This document shows positions 8,190 through 17,202 of a DNA stretch of 64,000 nt, one piece after another. How positions within the stretch are numbered: the first letter of the stretch is position 1; each line of letters opens with the position of its first letter. A program made the position numbers and the translations under genes. The notes under the pieces are model-generated. The model made no database searches, was not told the origin of the DNA, and saw only the letters and a program-made list of their open reading frames with translations. Origin of the DNA: Cloacibacterium normanense (lineage in GTDB: Bacteria; Bacteroidota; Bacteroidia; Flavobacteriales; Weeksellaceae); NCBI RefSeq assembly GCF_003860565.1, contig NZ_CP034157.1:682001-746000 (forward strand), read 5' to 3'.

Positions 8190-8272
8190 GTTATCAAATT
8201 TTCTTTAACCTAAAAACGAAATTTAATAGTTGTTCTATTTGTACAATTTTAATTTTTGAAATTGACAAGCTT

Positions 8273-8408
8273 ATCAATTGCGTCGGGCTTTAGCCCGATG
8301 AAAAAGTAAAAAAAAATAAATGGCTTTAGCCAAAACCTAGATAAAATTTGGCTAAAGCCAATCTTGTATTGGATTAAAAAAAACGGGCTAAAGCCCGTTC
8401 CAATTGAT
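8273..8408. repeat. Nested palindromic REP-like element
   Basis: ATCAATTG (8273-8280) and CAATTGAT (8401-8408) are outer arms. Just inside are CGGGCTTTAGCCCG (8284-8297) and CGGGCTAAAGCCCG (8384-8397), each a palindrome and each the inverse of the other. Further inside are TGGCTTTAGCCA (8321-8332) and TTGGCTAAAGCCAA (8348-8361). The outer units are two inverted copies of ATCAATTG-N3-CGGGCTTTAGCCCG. The whole 136 bp can fold into one long hairpin or four small ones. It lies between converging genes and fills this 297-base gap together with the clpS terminator. It resembles REP/BIME elements mobilised by RAYT transposases; no such gene is in the window. Confidence 0.75.
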
Positions 8409-8447
8409 ATATTAAAGTGATGGATTTAATGGTATTTTGAATTAAGA

Positions 8448-10649
8448 TTAGAATTTCACCTTAAAAACTTTCGTTTCCCCATTTCTAATCACGGTAACTT
8501 CTTTTTCGTCTCCAGCATTGAGTTTTGATAGACAATCCATATAAGAATAAACTTCTGTGATTTTGCAATCTCCAATTTGGGTAAGAATATCTCCAGACTG
8601 AATTCCTGCAAGTGCAGCAGGTCTGTTATCAGTAACACCGTCAATGTGCAAACCATCTTTAGAATCTGCATAACTTGGCATAATTCCCAGTGTTACTTTG
8701 TATTTTGGGACAGATTTGGTAGAAGTAGTTTTAGTCTTTGTAAACGGAATTTCAGATTTCTGAGAAAGTTCATTCGCAATACCAAATACATAATTGGTAA
8801 TAGTTTTTACGCCATCGAAATTTATTTTATCACTGTCATCACTTGGTTTGTGATAGTCTGCATGCGTTCCCGTAAACAAGAATAAAACAGGAATATCTTT
8901 CAGATAGAAGCTGGTATGATCAGAAGGACCAATTCCAGATTCATCAAGTGTAATATTATAACCTGCAGGTTTCACTTTTTTTACCAAATCTGGGAAAATA
9001 GGAGAGGAACCTACACCTCCTACCGTAAGGTTTTTATCTTTGTCTAATCTTCCTACCATATCCATATTAATCATGGTCACTACATTAGGATATTGAGATT
9101 TTACATTTTCTGCAAATTTTTTAGAGCCAATCAGTCCGTCTTCTTCCGCTGAGAAAAGTGCAAAAACGTAATTTACTTTTTCCTGAGTCTTATTTTTGGC
9201 AAAAATTCTCGCCAATTCCATCACTGCCGAAACGCCAGAAGCATTATCATCTGCACCATTGTGAATTTGTCCGTCAGAATTCATCAGCGTTGATTGATGA
9301 TGTTGGTTTAATCCTAAATGGTCGTAATGTGCGCCAATGACAATCGTTTTAGCGGCTTTATTGTCTAAATATCCTATCACGTTGGTTCCTTTACTTGGAG
9401 TAGAAGAATTTTCATCGTGTGGATTGAGTTTAATGGAATATTCAAACGGCTGTAAATGGGTTTTAAGACCTAATTTTTTAAAATATTTCTGAATATAATT
9501 GGCGGCTTTTTGCTCTCCTTCACTTCCTGCTAATCTGCCTTGTAATTCGTCACTGGCAAGAAAACTAAGATGATTTTTAAGTTGAGTTTCGTTTACATTT
9601 TCTGCTTCATCTGTGTCTACCCAATCTGCGATGAAAACATTGGTTTCTCTCGGTTTAGACTGATTTCTATTGCTGCTGAAAACCAATTTTTTCCCATCTT
9701 TAGAAAACATCGGGAACGCATTGAATTCACTTTCGTAGGTGATTTGTTTCAGATTTTTTCCTTCTAAATCTATGGTGTACAACTGGAAATCATAACCTCT
9801 CGTAGAATGATGATTACTGGAGAAAATAATTTTCTTATCATTTGGAGTGAAATATGGCGCCCAATTCGCTTTTCCAAGGTGTGTAATTTGTTTTAAATCT
9901 GTTCCATCAGCATTGATGGTGTAGATTTCCATATTGGTAGGAGCAACGAGATTTTGAGCCAAATAATCTTTGTATTCTTTAATTTCGGCAACGGTTTTTG
10001 GTCGAGAAGCACGGAATACAATTTTTTTAGAATCATGAGAAAAAAACGCACCACCATCATATCCTAAACCGAACGTAAGTTGTTTCAGATTTTTCCCGTC
10101 AATATCCATCGTCCAGAGTTCTAAATCGCCAGTTCTGGTAGAAGTGAAAACAATTTTTTTACCGTCTGGAGAAACCACCGCTTCTGCATCATAACCAGGA
10201 ACATCTGTCAATTTTTTAACAATTTTACCGCTCAAATCTGCCATATAAATGTCAAATTCTGGATAAATAGCCCAAAGATATTTTCCGTCTTTAGAAACAG
10301 GCGGAGCTGGACAAGCGTTGCTCGCTTCATGCGTAGAAGCGTAGAGAATATGTTGGTTATCTGGCATAAAGAAAGAGCAAGTAGTTCTTCCTTTTCCTGT
10401 AGAAATTAATTGTAAATTATCAGATTTTTTAGAATAATCCTTCGATAAATCATAGGCGAAAATCTGGTCACATTCTGCTCCCAAATTTTTATTGGTGACT
10501 TGCATCGTCAGGAATTTTCCATTGGGCGAGAAATACGCTTCGGCATTATCTCCACCATCAGTCAATTGCTGAATGTTTCTAAGATTTCTTTCTTGTGAAA
10601 ATAAGAAAACACTGTTAAGCAGTGCAAGAACGATTACATTTTTCTTCAT
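8448..10649 (-). CDS. Secreted M28 family metallopeptidase with TolB-like propeller and PDZ domain
   Basis: The start is placed at MKKNVIVLALLNSVFLFSQ, a clean signal peptide, rather than at an upstream ATG inside the tamL end, giving 733 residues. Repeats of the PD40/TolB type (FSPNGKFL, VSPDGKKIVFTSTRTGDLELW and similar) span about residues 25-340. An M28 aminopeptidase domain follows, with all zinc-site motifs: GAHYDHLG, NGADDNASG, SAEEDGLIGS, NMDMVGRL and GTHADYHKPSDDSD. A PDZ domain ends the protein (GIQSGDILTQIGDCKI). It probably cleaves peptides in the periplasm or outside the cell. It follows tamL by 10 bases and is likely cotranscribed. Confidence 0.88.
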   Translation of the reverse strand: MKKNVIVLALLNSVFLFSQERNLRNIQQLTDGGDNAEAYFSPNGKFLTMQVTNKNLGAECDQIFAYDLSKDYSKKSDNLQLISTGKGRTTCSFFMPDNQHILYASTHEASNACPAPPVSKDGKYLWAIYPEFDIYMADLSGKIVKKLTDVPGYDAEAVVSPDGKKIVFTSTRTGDLELWTMDIDGKNLKQLTFGLGYDGGAFFSHDSKKIVFRASRPKTVAEIKEYKDYLAQNLVAPTNMEIYTINADGTDLKQITHLGKANWAPYFTPNDKKIIFSSNHHSTRGYDFQLYTIDLEGKNLKQITYESEFNAFPMFSKDGKKLVFSSNRNQSKPRETNVFIADWVDTDEAENVNETQLKNHLSFLASDELQGRLAGSEGEQKAANYIQKYFKKLGLKTHLQPFEYSIKLNPHDENSSTPSKGTNVIGYLDNKAAKTIVIGAHYDHLGLNQHHQSTLMNSDGQIHNGADDNASGVSAVMELARIFAKNKTQEKVNYVFALFSAEEDGLIGSKKFAENVKSQYPNVVTMINMDMVGRLDKDKNLTVGGVGSSPIFPDLVKKVKPAGYNITLDESGIGPSDHTSFYLKDIPVLFLFTGTHADYHKPSDDSDKINFDGVKTITNYVFGIANELSQKSEIPFTKTKTTSTKSVPKYKVTLGIMPSYADSKDGLHIDGVTDNRPAALAGIQSGDILTQIGDCKITEVYSYMDCLSKLNAGDEKEVTVIRNGETKVFKVKF

Positions 10650-10659
10650 ATGCGTTTTT

Positions 10660-13221
10660 TTAGAAAGGATAACCAATCGAGAAGTTGAAAGTTGGCTTAA
10701 ATGGTTTTATTTTGTCAAATACCCATCTTTCGCCTTTTGGCTGATTTGGGTCGTGTAATTTGTAGGCTAAATCTATTCTTACGGTAATGTAGGCTACATG
10801 CATTCTCAGACCGAAACCAGAACCCAATCCCATTTGAGAAATAAATTTATTGAACTTAAATTCATCGCCAATTCCTGAATCTTTGGTGCTCCAAATGTTT
10901 CCAGCATCTGCAAAAACGGCTCCTTCAAACATTTCATTAAATGGATATCTGTATTCTATGTTGGTGGTCAATTTTACGTTATCCATCATATAAGCTCTCA
11001 CTTTTTGGTCGATTTGTGTATCGGCAGGACCTAATCCTCCAAAAGCAATCCAAGCTCTGATGTCATTACTTCCGCCATTGAAATACGAACGGATAAATGG
11101 CATGTTGCTAGAATTTCCATAAGGAATCCCTACACCAATAAATTGTCTTACAATAAACTGTGATTTGTTTTTGAAAGTGAAATATTTTCTCGCATCAATA
11201 TCGAATTTCACAAACTGAGAAATCGGAATGCCGAAAATGGTTTTGCTATTCGTTAAAACCCCAGAATCCGTATTGTTTTTACTGAAAATACTCAATAAAT
11301 TCCCAGCCAATTCTACTTTAGCATCCAAAAAGAATGGGTTTTGATAGCCTTTTTTCCCGATTTCATTATAGATATAATTGTAAGCCAAAGAATTGATGAG
11401 AACGTCTTGAGTTAATCGGTCTTTTTTAATGGTAGACTGTCTGAAATTGAGCAATAAATCTAAACCAGTTGGCGAAAGACTATTCGCAAAACCTGTATCA
11501 TTAAGCAATAATCTAGATTTGGCTTCAGTGTCTAAATTAATAGCACCTGGATTATAGATATCATAGAGATTAAAAATTCCGTCTTTAATATCTCCTTCCG
11601 TTTTGAATAAATCATAATATTTATCCTTATTTCGAGTAAATGAAAACTGAGTGTTAAAAACAGATAATCGATGAGAAATCACTTCATTCACCGTGATAAA
11701 ATAATTCAATCCAGCGTTCACGTTGATTCTGTCCATTCCAATATTATTCTGTACAGAAGCACCTAAATTCACTGTAGAAACAGGCGAATATTTGTTTGGG
11801 ACGAATTTTTCGGTGTTAAAAGGCAAGAGCAATCTTGGGAAATTCAACCCAAATTGAAGGGAATATTCAGAAGCGTTAAACAACGCATTAGGATTTTTTT
11901 CATCGAAAACGGTACCAAAAGTTCCAGAAACACTTCCCGTAAAGTTTTCGGCGCCACCAAAAATATTTCTCGCCGTTAATTCTGCTGATGGCGAAAAGCC
12001 AAGATTCAAAATTTGAGAATAATGTAAATCGAGCGCCGTTTTAAAATTGTATTTCGGTAACGGAATGAGTTTGTATTTTACATTGATAATTGTATCATTC
12101 GGATTGCTGTATTTGTCTGGAGAAGCTTTATAACTGGCAATGCTGAAATTATTAAGCGCTAGGAAATTTCTTTTGGTAAGGTCTAGATTTTTTTGGTTGT
12201 AAATTTCACCTTTTTTAAGCGTAATAGGTCTCCAAAGTGCTTTAACCTTGTATTGGTCATCTATTCTTTTGATGATGGCATTTTCGTATTCTTTTACGTC
12301 TACATTGGCAGTGTCGGTAAGTTTTTCTAAATATTGAATTTCTACGTTACCTATAGTATACTGTTTATAAGGTGTTTTTAGCGTGTCTTTCAAAATATCC
12401 ATGGTGAGTGGAACTTGCTTTCTGCTTTGCAAAGTGTCTGCCGTAAAATAAATTTCTCCACCATCTCTATTGAAGCTATAATAACCTTTTTCTTGCATGA
12501 GTTCGGTAATTCTTTTGACCTCGTCTTCTAATTTTTCTTGGTCTAGAATAGCTCCAGATTTTACTTTAGATTCTGTAATTTTTTGTTCGTAAATATTTCG
12601 GATGTTTTCGTAGGGAATATTGTAGTAATATCCGTTGATATAAGTAGGATCTTTGTACGTGATTTTGTAATTGGCTTGTGCTTTTTTTGCTGCAGAATCT
12701 AGTTTATGAGAAAAATCGACATGAGCGTCCCAGAATCCTTTATACACCAAGAATTTTTTAATAGAATTGGCACTGGTTTCGGTTTTTCCTTGCTCTAAAA
12801 TAATAGGTGGTTTTCCTAAAGAATGCCAAACTCTGTTCCAAAACAAACTATTGCCCTTCAATTCTGGATGATTGTATTTCACATAAAGAGAATCTCTGAG
12901 TTTTTGATTTCTCATTTGTCTCGGAAACGTTTGATACTCGTTTAGAATGCTGTCATATTTCGCATTCGCCATGTTATAAATCCATAAACGAGTAGGGAAC
13001 AAATAGAGGTCTTTTTTATTGGGTTTTTGACTGACAAAATTCGGGATTTCTTCATCGAAATCTTTTCGGTCTACATATTCAAAATTATTTTTGGTCAATA
13101 AATACTCACCATTCGGAACTTTCTTGGTACTGTTACAAGCGTAAAGAAACCAAACCAGGATTGCAAAAGATAAAAATATGTGGTATTTTTGAAAATATTT
13201 AAAAAAATGCTTACTGCTCAT
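10660..13221 (-). CDS. tamL: BamA/TamA-like outer-membrane lipoprotein (TamL)
   Basis: Starting at MSSKHFFKYF the protein is 853 residues long with a signal peptide and lipobox (LYAC, Cys29), then the typical STKKVPNGEYLLTKN opening. POTRA-like segments lie at about residues 30-420. A C-terminal 16-strand Omp85 barrel ends in FNFSIGYPF. The family signature is seen in FNGGSNDIRAW. Bacteroidota pair this lipidated protein with TamB for outer-membrane biogenesis. An open frame extends 45 codons further upstream, but that part lies inside the divergent methyltransferase gene and lacks a signal peptide. The chosen start overlaps the start of that gene by 15 bases. Confidence 0.85.
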   Translation of the reverse strand: MSSKHFFKYFQKYHIFLSFAILVWFLYACNSTKKVPNGEYLLTKNNFEYVDRKDFDEEIPNFVSQKPNKKDLYLFPTRLWIYNMANAKYDSILNEYQTFPRQMRNQKLRDSLYVKYNHPELKGNSLFWNRVWHSLGKPPIILEQGKTETSANSIKKFLVYKGFWDAHVDFSHKLDSAAKKAQANYKITYKDPTYINGYYYNIPYENIRNIYEQKITESKVKSGAILDQEKLEDEVKRITELMQEKGYYSFNRDGGEIYFTADTLQSRKQVPLTMDILKDTLKTPYKQYTIGNVEIQYLEKLTDTANVDVKEYENAIIKRIDDQYKVKALWRPITLKKGEIYNQKNLDLTKRNFLALNNFSIASYKASPDKYSNPNDTIINVKYKLIPLPKYNFKTALDLHYSQILNLGFSPSAELTARNIFGGAENFTGSVSGTFGTVFDEKNPNALFNASEYSLQFGLNFPRLLLPFNTEKFVPNKYSPVSTVNLGASVQNNIGMDRINVNAGLNYFITVNEVISHRLSVFNTQFSFTRNKDKYYDLFKTEGDIKDGIFNLYDIYNPGAINLDTEAKSRLLLNDTGFANSLSPTGLDLLLNFRQSTIKKDRLTQDVLINSLAYNYIYNEIGKKGYQNPFFLDAKVELAGNLLSIFSKNNTDSGVLTNSKTIFGIPISQFVKFDIDARKYFTFKNKSQFIVRQFIGVGIPYGNSSNMPFIRSYFNGGSNDIRAWIAFGGLGPADTQIDQKVRAYMMDNVKLTTNIEYRYPFNEMFEGAVFADAGNIWSTKDSGIGDEFKFNKFISQMGLGSGFGLRMHVAYITVRIDLAYKLHDPNQPKGERWVFDKIKPFKPTFNFSIGYPF

Positions 13222-13935
13222 AAAATAAAAGTTTTTCAGTCTCTGGACAAAAAGAAGTTCAGACAAAAATACAATTTGTTTTTGGTTGAAGGTAACAAAA
13301 TAATCCAAGAGTTGAAACATTCTTCTTACAAAATTCAAGAAATTTTTTCTATTCAACCCGAAGATTTATCCTTTCCCGAAACAGAAATTCATCCTATTAC
13401 AGAACGTGAACTGAAGAAAATTAGTTTTCTGCAAACACCAAAAGATTCTGTAGCGGTAGTAGAATTGCCTTCTCCTGAAATGCTAGAGCAACAGAAAATA
13501 CAGATTATTTTAGACGGAATTCAAGACCCGGGAAATCTGGGAACCATCATCAGATTGGCAGATTGGTTCGGAATTGAGCAGGTGATTTGCAGTCAAGACA
13601 CTGTAGATGTGTACAATCCAAAAGTGATTCAGTCGACCAAAGGTTCTTTTGCTAGAATCAATGTGGTATATACCGATTTAACAGAATATTTGGCGAAAAC
13701 AGACGCAGTAAATATCGGTACAGACATGGTGGGCGAAAATATTTATCACTTTGATTTTCCTGAGAAATTCAATCTTATATTAGGCAATGAAGGAAACGGA
13801 ATGCGACCAGAAGTTGAAAAATTGGTTTCCCAAAACATTACCATTCCACGATTCGGACAAAAACAATCTACCGAAAGCCTCAATGTTTCGATGGCGACAG
13901 GAATCATTCTAGGGCAGATTTTTTCTAAAATTTAG
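13207..13935 (+). CDS. TrmH/SpoU family RNA methyltransferase
   Basis: Starting at ATG 13207 (MLTAHKIKV) the protein is 242 residues. The N-terminal substrate-binding region has KKKFRQKYNLFLVEGNKIIQEL. The knotted SPOUT domain shows all three motifs: LDGIQDPGNLGTIIRLADWF, NLILGNEGNGMRPEV and QSTESLNVSMATGIILGQI. It methylates ribose in rRNA or tRNA using S-adenosylmethionine; the target is not predictable. A GTG start nine codons upstream is possible. It is head-to-head with tamL with overlapping starts. Confidence 0.9.
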   Translation: MLTAHKIKVFQSLDKKKFRQKYNLFLVEGNKIIQELKHSSYKIQEIFSIQPEDLSFPETEIHPITERELKKISFLQTPKDSVAVVELPSPEMLEQQKIQIILDGIQDPGNLGTIIRLADWFGIEQVICSQDTVDVYNPKVIQSTKGSFARINVVYTDLTEYLAKTDAVNIGTDMVGENIYHFDFPEKFNLILGNEGNGMRPEVEKLVSQNITIPRFGQKQSTESLNVSMATGIILGQIFSKI

Positions 13936-14002
13936 AAATGAGGGATTAGGATTTAGAAATTAGTTTTGAGAAAAATGTTTATCTTTAAAAGCTAATTTTA
14001 TG

Positions 14003-14028
14003 TCAACCTTTACCTCAACCTTTACCTC
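14003..14028. repeat. Tandem CAACCTTTACCT word repeat
   Basis: Two adjacent copies of the 12-mer CAACCTTTACCT (14004-14015 and 14016-14027) lie directly before the lipid kinase gene. One copy of the same word with its flanks (TCAACCTTTACCTCAA) is at 7830-7845 before clpS. Confidence 0.5.
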
Positions 14029-14033
14029 TTTTA

Positions 14034-14963
14034 ATGCCAAAAATCGCCTTTTTCATCAATCCTACGATTAGGCATTTCAAGAAAATTGAAATCGACATTC
14101 AGCATCATTTTCTCAATCAAGACTATCAGTTTTTTATTTCAGAATATTCTGGGCATTTTTTAACCTTGCCAAAAAGAGCGGTGGAAGAAGGTTTTACCCA
14201 TTTTATAGCAGTAGGTGGAGATGGAACACTGAATGAGATTGTGAATGGCTTAATAGAAGCGTTTCGTACAGAAAATGGCTATGATTGGGAAAGGATTTCT
14301 CAGATAAAAATTGGAATTTTACCATCAGGAAGTGGTAACGATTTTATCAAAAATCTAGGTTATACAACCATTGACGAATTGCAATCGCTTATTGCAAAAG
14401 ATTCCTCTGCGCTTGTAGATGTGGGTTTTGCGGAATTTTTGAACCGAGAAAAACAAAAAGCAGAACGTTTTTTCATCAATGTTTCAGATGTAGGAATTGG
14501 GGGAGAAGTAGTCATCAGTAAAGAAAGATTGCCTTTGGTTTTTCCGGGCGATGTGAATTATTTCATCGCCATTATTTCTACTTTTTTAATGTACAAAAAG
14601 AAGACCATCAAGGTCACCGCCAAAGATTTTACGTGGCAAGGAAAAGTGCTGAATTATGTAGTAGCCAATGCCAAATATTTTGGGAATGCTATAGGAATTG
14701 CGCCTCATGCAGAGATTTCTGATGGCGAATTTGCTATTACCAATGTGGGAGACATCAGCTTGTTAGATTACTTCAAAAATATTGGAACGGCTAAAAAATG
14801 CAAAAAAATCAATCATCCACAAGTTTCTTATACTTCGGCTCAGGAAGTTTTCATTGAAAATGCAGATGGTCTAGCTTTAACCATTGATATGGACGGAGAA
14901 TTCATCGGTTATGCACCGGTAAAATTCACTTGTCTCCAAGAAAAACTGCGTTTTTTGAAGTAA
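14034..14963 (+). CDS. Diacylglycerol kinase family lipid kinase
   Basis: The 309-residue protein has the DAGK catalytic signatures FINPTIRH at the N-terminus, VGGDGTLNEIVNGL near residue 61 and ILPSGSGNDFIKNLG near residue 102, plus a C-terminal beta domain with AIGIAPHAEISDGEF. Relatives (YegS, DgkB, LCB5-like) phosphorylate diacylglycerol or related lipids with ATP. The substrate cannot be chosen from sequence. The gene converges with mscS; only 3 bases separate the stops. Confidence 0.87.
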   Translation: MPKIAFFINPTIRHFKKIEIDIQHHFLNQDYQFFISEYSGHFLTLPKRAVEEGFTHFIAVGGDGTLNEIVNGLIEAFRTENGYDWERISQIKIGILPSGSGNDFIKNLGYTTIDELQSLIAKDSSALVDVGFAEFLNREKQKAERFFINVSDVGIGGEVVISKERLPLVFPGDVNYFIAIISTFLMYKKKTIKVTAKDFTWQGKVLNYVVANAKYFGNAIGIAPHAEISDGEFAITNVGDISLLDYFKNIGTAKKCKKINHPQVSYTSAQEVFIENADGLALTIDMDGEFIGYAPVKFTCLQEKLRFLK

Positions 14964-14966
14964 AAA

Positions 14967-15824
14967 TTATTCTTTTACTGTTTTTCGTTCATCATCAGGA
15001 TTGGGGGAATTTTCCTCGATTTTAATATCTTGTTTTTTGATGTAATGAATAACTTTGAACAAAATTTCAGATTTTAAACTGTTTCCGGGCGCGTTTACAT
15101 CAGTCGTTTTGAACCAATAAGCACCACGCAATTTTATTTTTTCGCCATCTATTTCCTGTACATAAACACTTGCATGAGGATTTTTCTCTACTTCTTCAAA
15201 CGAATTGATGATGTACAAAATATCCTTCATCACTTTTTCTAAATCTTCGGAATAATCTACATTAATGAAGAATTCACTTCTCAAAAGTTGGTTGTACGTG
15301 AAATTTTCAAGTGGATTTTTAAGAATAATAGAATTGGGAATGAAAACATCTTTTCCGTCAAGAGTTTTAATATTGGTTTCTCTGAGCGACATTTTTTTAA
15401 CTCTGCCTCTCATGCCTTGTACTTCGATTAAATCGCCTATTCTAAAAGGTCTTCTAAACGCCATAAGAATACCTGCCAAGAAATTTTCGCCAATATCTTT
15501 TAAGGCAAAACCTACAATAAAAGTGGTGAGCGCAGTTCCTGCCAGAATTTTATCGGTAATGTTTCCGTAGCCCAAAATCCCCAAACAAACAATAATCAGA
15601 AAGATGGTAAGGATAAAAGAAACGATATTCACCAAGAAATCTGTTACGATAGAATCTTTTGATTTTTCGTCTATGAATTTAGTAACAACTTTTGAAAATA
15701 GTTTAATGGCGAAAATTCCCGCAATAAAAACCAAAATTGCCAACAAAATTGCAGGCAATTGACCAAGGAAATTTTCCCATGAATGTTGTATTGTACTGCT
15801 GAAATCTACAAATTCCTTTTCCAT
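14967..15824 (-). CDS. Small-conductance mechanosensitive channel (MscS family)
   Basis: The 285-residue protein has three membrane segments (about residues 20-45, 60-85 and 88-115). The MscS core follows, with GFALKDIGENFLAGILMAFRRPFRIGDLIEVQGMRG split into pore helix and beta domain, and a C-terminal alpha/beta domain. It releases solutes on osmotic down-shock. The gene starts one base after the preceding hypothetical gene ends, in a minus-strand cluster with a holin-like protein. It ends in a charged, probably disordered tail. Confidence 0.9.
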   Translation of the reverse strand: MEKEFVDFSSTIQHSWENFLGQLPAILLAILVFIAGIFAIKLFSKVVTKFIDEKSKDSIVTDFLVNIVSFILTIFLIIVCLGILGYGNITDKILAGTALTTFIVGFALKDIGENFLAGILMAFRRPFRIGDLIEVQGMRGRVKKMSLRETNIKTLDGKDVFIPNSIILKNPLENFTYNQLLRSEFFINVDYSEDLEKVMKDILYIINSFEEVEKNPHASVYVQEIDGEKIKLRGAYWFKTTDVNAPGNSLKSEILFKVIHYIKKQDIKIEENSPNPDDERKTVKE

Positions 15825-15825
15825 A

Positions 15826-16329
15826 TTATAAAATTTCTTCTAGGCTTTTTAAAACTTCACGTTCTTCGTATTCTTCTAATTTTTCTCTTAAAAATTTTAA
15901 AACAAAGGGAGCCAAATAAATAAGCGCAATGCCGATTAATTTTTTCTTCCAACTGGTATGATAGAGGTTTTTCTTCGCAAAATTGGTCACTACGGCTGCC
16001 AATCCTATTTTGATGGCATTTTCGGCGATGCTTCCTACAACGTTTTGAGTATTGATACCTATTTTTTCTTCGCCGTATTGGTTAACTTTTGTTTTAATAT
16101 AATTTTCGGAAACGCCACCTGTTGCAAAACTTAGAATTTCTGCGGGTTTTAGTTTTAATCGGTGTTCTCCGTTTTCGTCTGTCTTATCGACTAAAAATTG
16201 GTCGGTGAATCCATGAGTGATGGCACTTAAACTTTCTTTAGGATTTTTAAATGCTGCGATATCTTCTAACTCGGCAATTTCTTTTCTTAAAGTTTCCTTG
16301 CGTTTTCTTAAGTCTTCTAAGTTTTTCAT
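15826..16329 (-). CDS. Conserved-type hypothetical protein with a C-terminal membrane segment
   Basis: I do not recognise this 167-residue protein. It starts with a charged coiled coil (about residues 1-24, KRKETLRKEIAELEDI). A mixed middle follows, then hydrophobic segments at about 106-122 and 134-150 separated by KKNLYHTSWKKKL, and another charged coil at the end. It lies 11 bases after the holin-like gene and one base before mscS, so a role with these envelope proteins is likely. No function is assigned. Confidence 0.65.
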   Translation of the reverse strand: MKNLEDLRKRKETLRKEIAELEDIAAFKNPKESLSAITHGFTDQFLVDKTDENGEHRLKLKPAEILSFATGGVSENYIKTKVNQYGEEKIGINTQNVVGSIAENAIKIGLAAVVTNFAKKNLYHTSWKKKLIGIALIYLAPFVLKFLREKLEEYEEREVLKSLEEIL

Positions 16330-16340
16330 GTCATGGAATT

Positions 16341-16652
16341 TTAATCGTTAAACAGCATTTCTATGGCCTTGTTGGTAATGATTTTTTTAATGTAATTTCT
16401 CATTAAAAAGACCAATAAAATGAGCAATAAATAGAATCCTGCAAGAATGAGGAAGCCATAAGCAAAGTTGTGGAGCCAATTTCCTAAGAATAAACCTAAA
16501 CTCACGTTTAACAAAAAGATAAAGAAAATGGCAAGAACAGAGATAATCATTACAGGTACTGAAACTCCAATAATTTTAAGAGATTTCTCGGTAGCATCTA
16601 GCTTTACGAGTTCTATTTTTTTTTCTGCGTAATCTTTGATGAGGTCTATCAT
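16341..16652 (-). CDS. Holin-superfamily-III-like small membrane protein
   Basis: The 103-residue protein has an amphipathic N-terminal helix (LIKDYAEKKIELVKLDATEKS), two long hydrophobic helices (about 28-52 and 60-85) and a basic tail. This matches the putative Holin-X / 'phage holin family' group widespread in non-phage genomes next to YtxH proteins. Nothing else here is phage-like, so lysis is unlikely; an envelope stress role is an inference. Confidence 0.65.
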   Translation of the reverse strand: MIDLIKDYAEKKIELVKLDATEKSLKIIGVSVPVMIISVLAIFFIFLLNVSLGLFLGNWLHNFAYGFLILAGFYLLLILLVFLMRNYIKKIITNKAIEMLFND

Positions 16653-16674
16653 GGCAAATTTCTTTGTTTAAAGG

Positions 16675-16709
16675 TACAAAAAAAGGAACTTTTATGATAA
16701 GTTCCTTTA
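16675..16709 (-). terminator. Terminator of the ytxH-like gene
   Basis: AAAGGAACTT (16682-16691) pairs with AAGTTCCTTT (16699-16708). On the minus strand a T-run follows, so it separates the ytxH-like gene from the holin/mscS cluster. Confidence 0.8.
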
Positions 16710-16734
16710 TAAAATTTTATAAAAACTTTATAGA

Positions 16735-17079
16735 TTATTTTAAAGCATCTAGCTCTGTTTCTACTTCTTTTACTACTCCCGAAGCTTTATTGGCTGCGGT
16801 ATGTTTGTATTTTTCGTAGCTATCTTTTACGCTAGAAACTACTTTATCTAAATTTTCTTTTGCCTTGTCAGATAGATTTCCGTATTCCGACTTTACTTTT
16901 TCAGATACTTTATCGTATTCGTCTAAAGCTTGATCTTTCAAATCATTCGCTTTAGCTTTTAGTTTTTTTCTGGTTTCTTTACCTTCTTCTGGAGCGTAAA
17001 GCATTCCTAGAACTACACCTACTGCAGCACCTGCTAAAAGTCCTGCAATAATTCCTGCTGTATTTTTACCTTTTCCCAT
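16735..17079 (-). CDS. YtxH domain protein
   Basis: The 114-residue protein has a glycine/alanine membrane segment (IIAGLLAGAAVGVVLGML) followed by YAPEEGKETRKKLKAKAND, the YtxH signature. A Lys/Asp/Ser-rich amphipathic helix makes up the rest. Family members are general-stress membrane proteins of unknown mechanism. A TATATTTG box lies at 17151-17144 upstream, and a terminator follows. The product is abundant in many relatives, but that is not visible here. Confidence 0.82.
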   Translation of the reverse strand: MGKGKNTAGIIAGLLAGAAVGVVLGMLYAPEEGKETRKKLKAKANDLKDQALDEYDKVSEKVKSEYGNLSDKAKENLDKVVSSVKDSYEKYKHTAANKASGVVKEVETELDALK

Positions 17080-17143
17080 TTTGTAATAATTTAGTGTTAA
17101 TAATTTATTTTCGTTTACCTCTTCATTCTCACAACTTCTATAC

Positions 17144-17151
17144 CAAATATA
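17144..17151 (-). promoter_or_regulatory. -7 box of the ytxH-like gene
   Basis: On the minus strand this reads TATATTTG, a match to TAnnTTTG, 65 bases upstream of the start codon. No properly spaced TTTG is obvious. Confidence 0.4.
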
Positions 17152-17202
17152 AGGAAAATTTTCACAAATTTATGTTAAAATTGTATGAATAGATTCTATT
17201 TA

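Noticed and set aside
16341-16652. Prophage remnant suggested by a holin-like protein
   Set aside because: No other phage gene is nearby; this holin-like family is common beside YtxH genes in non-phage context.
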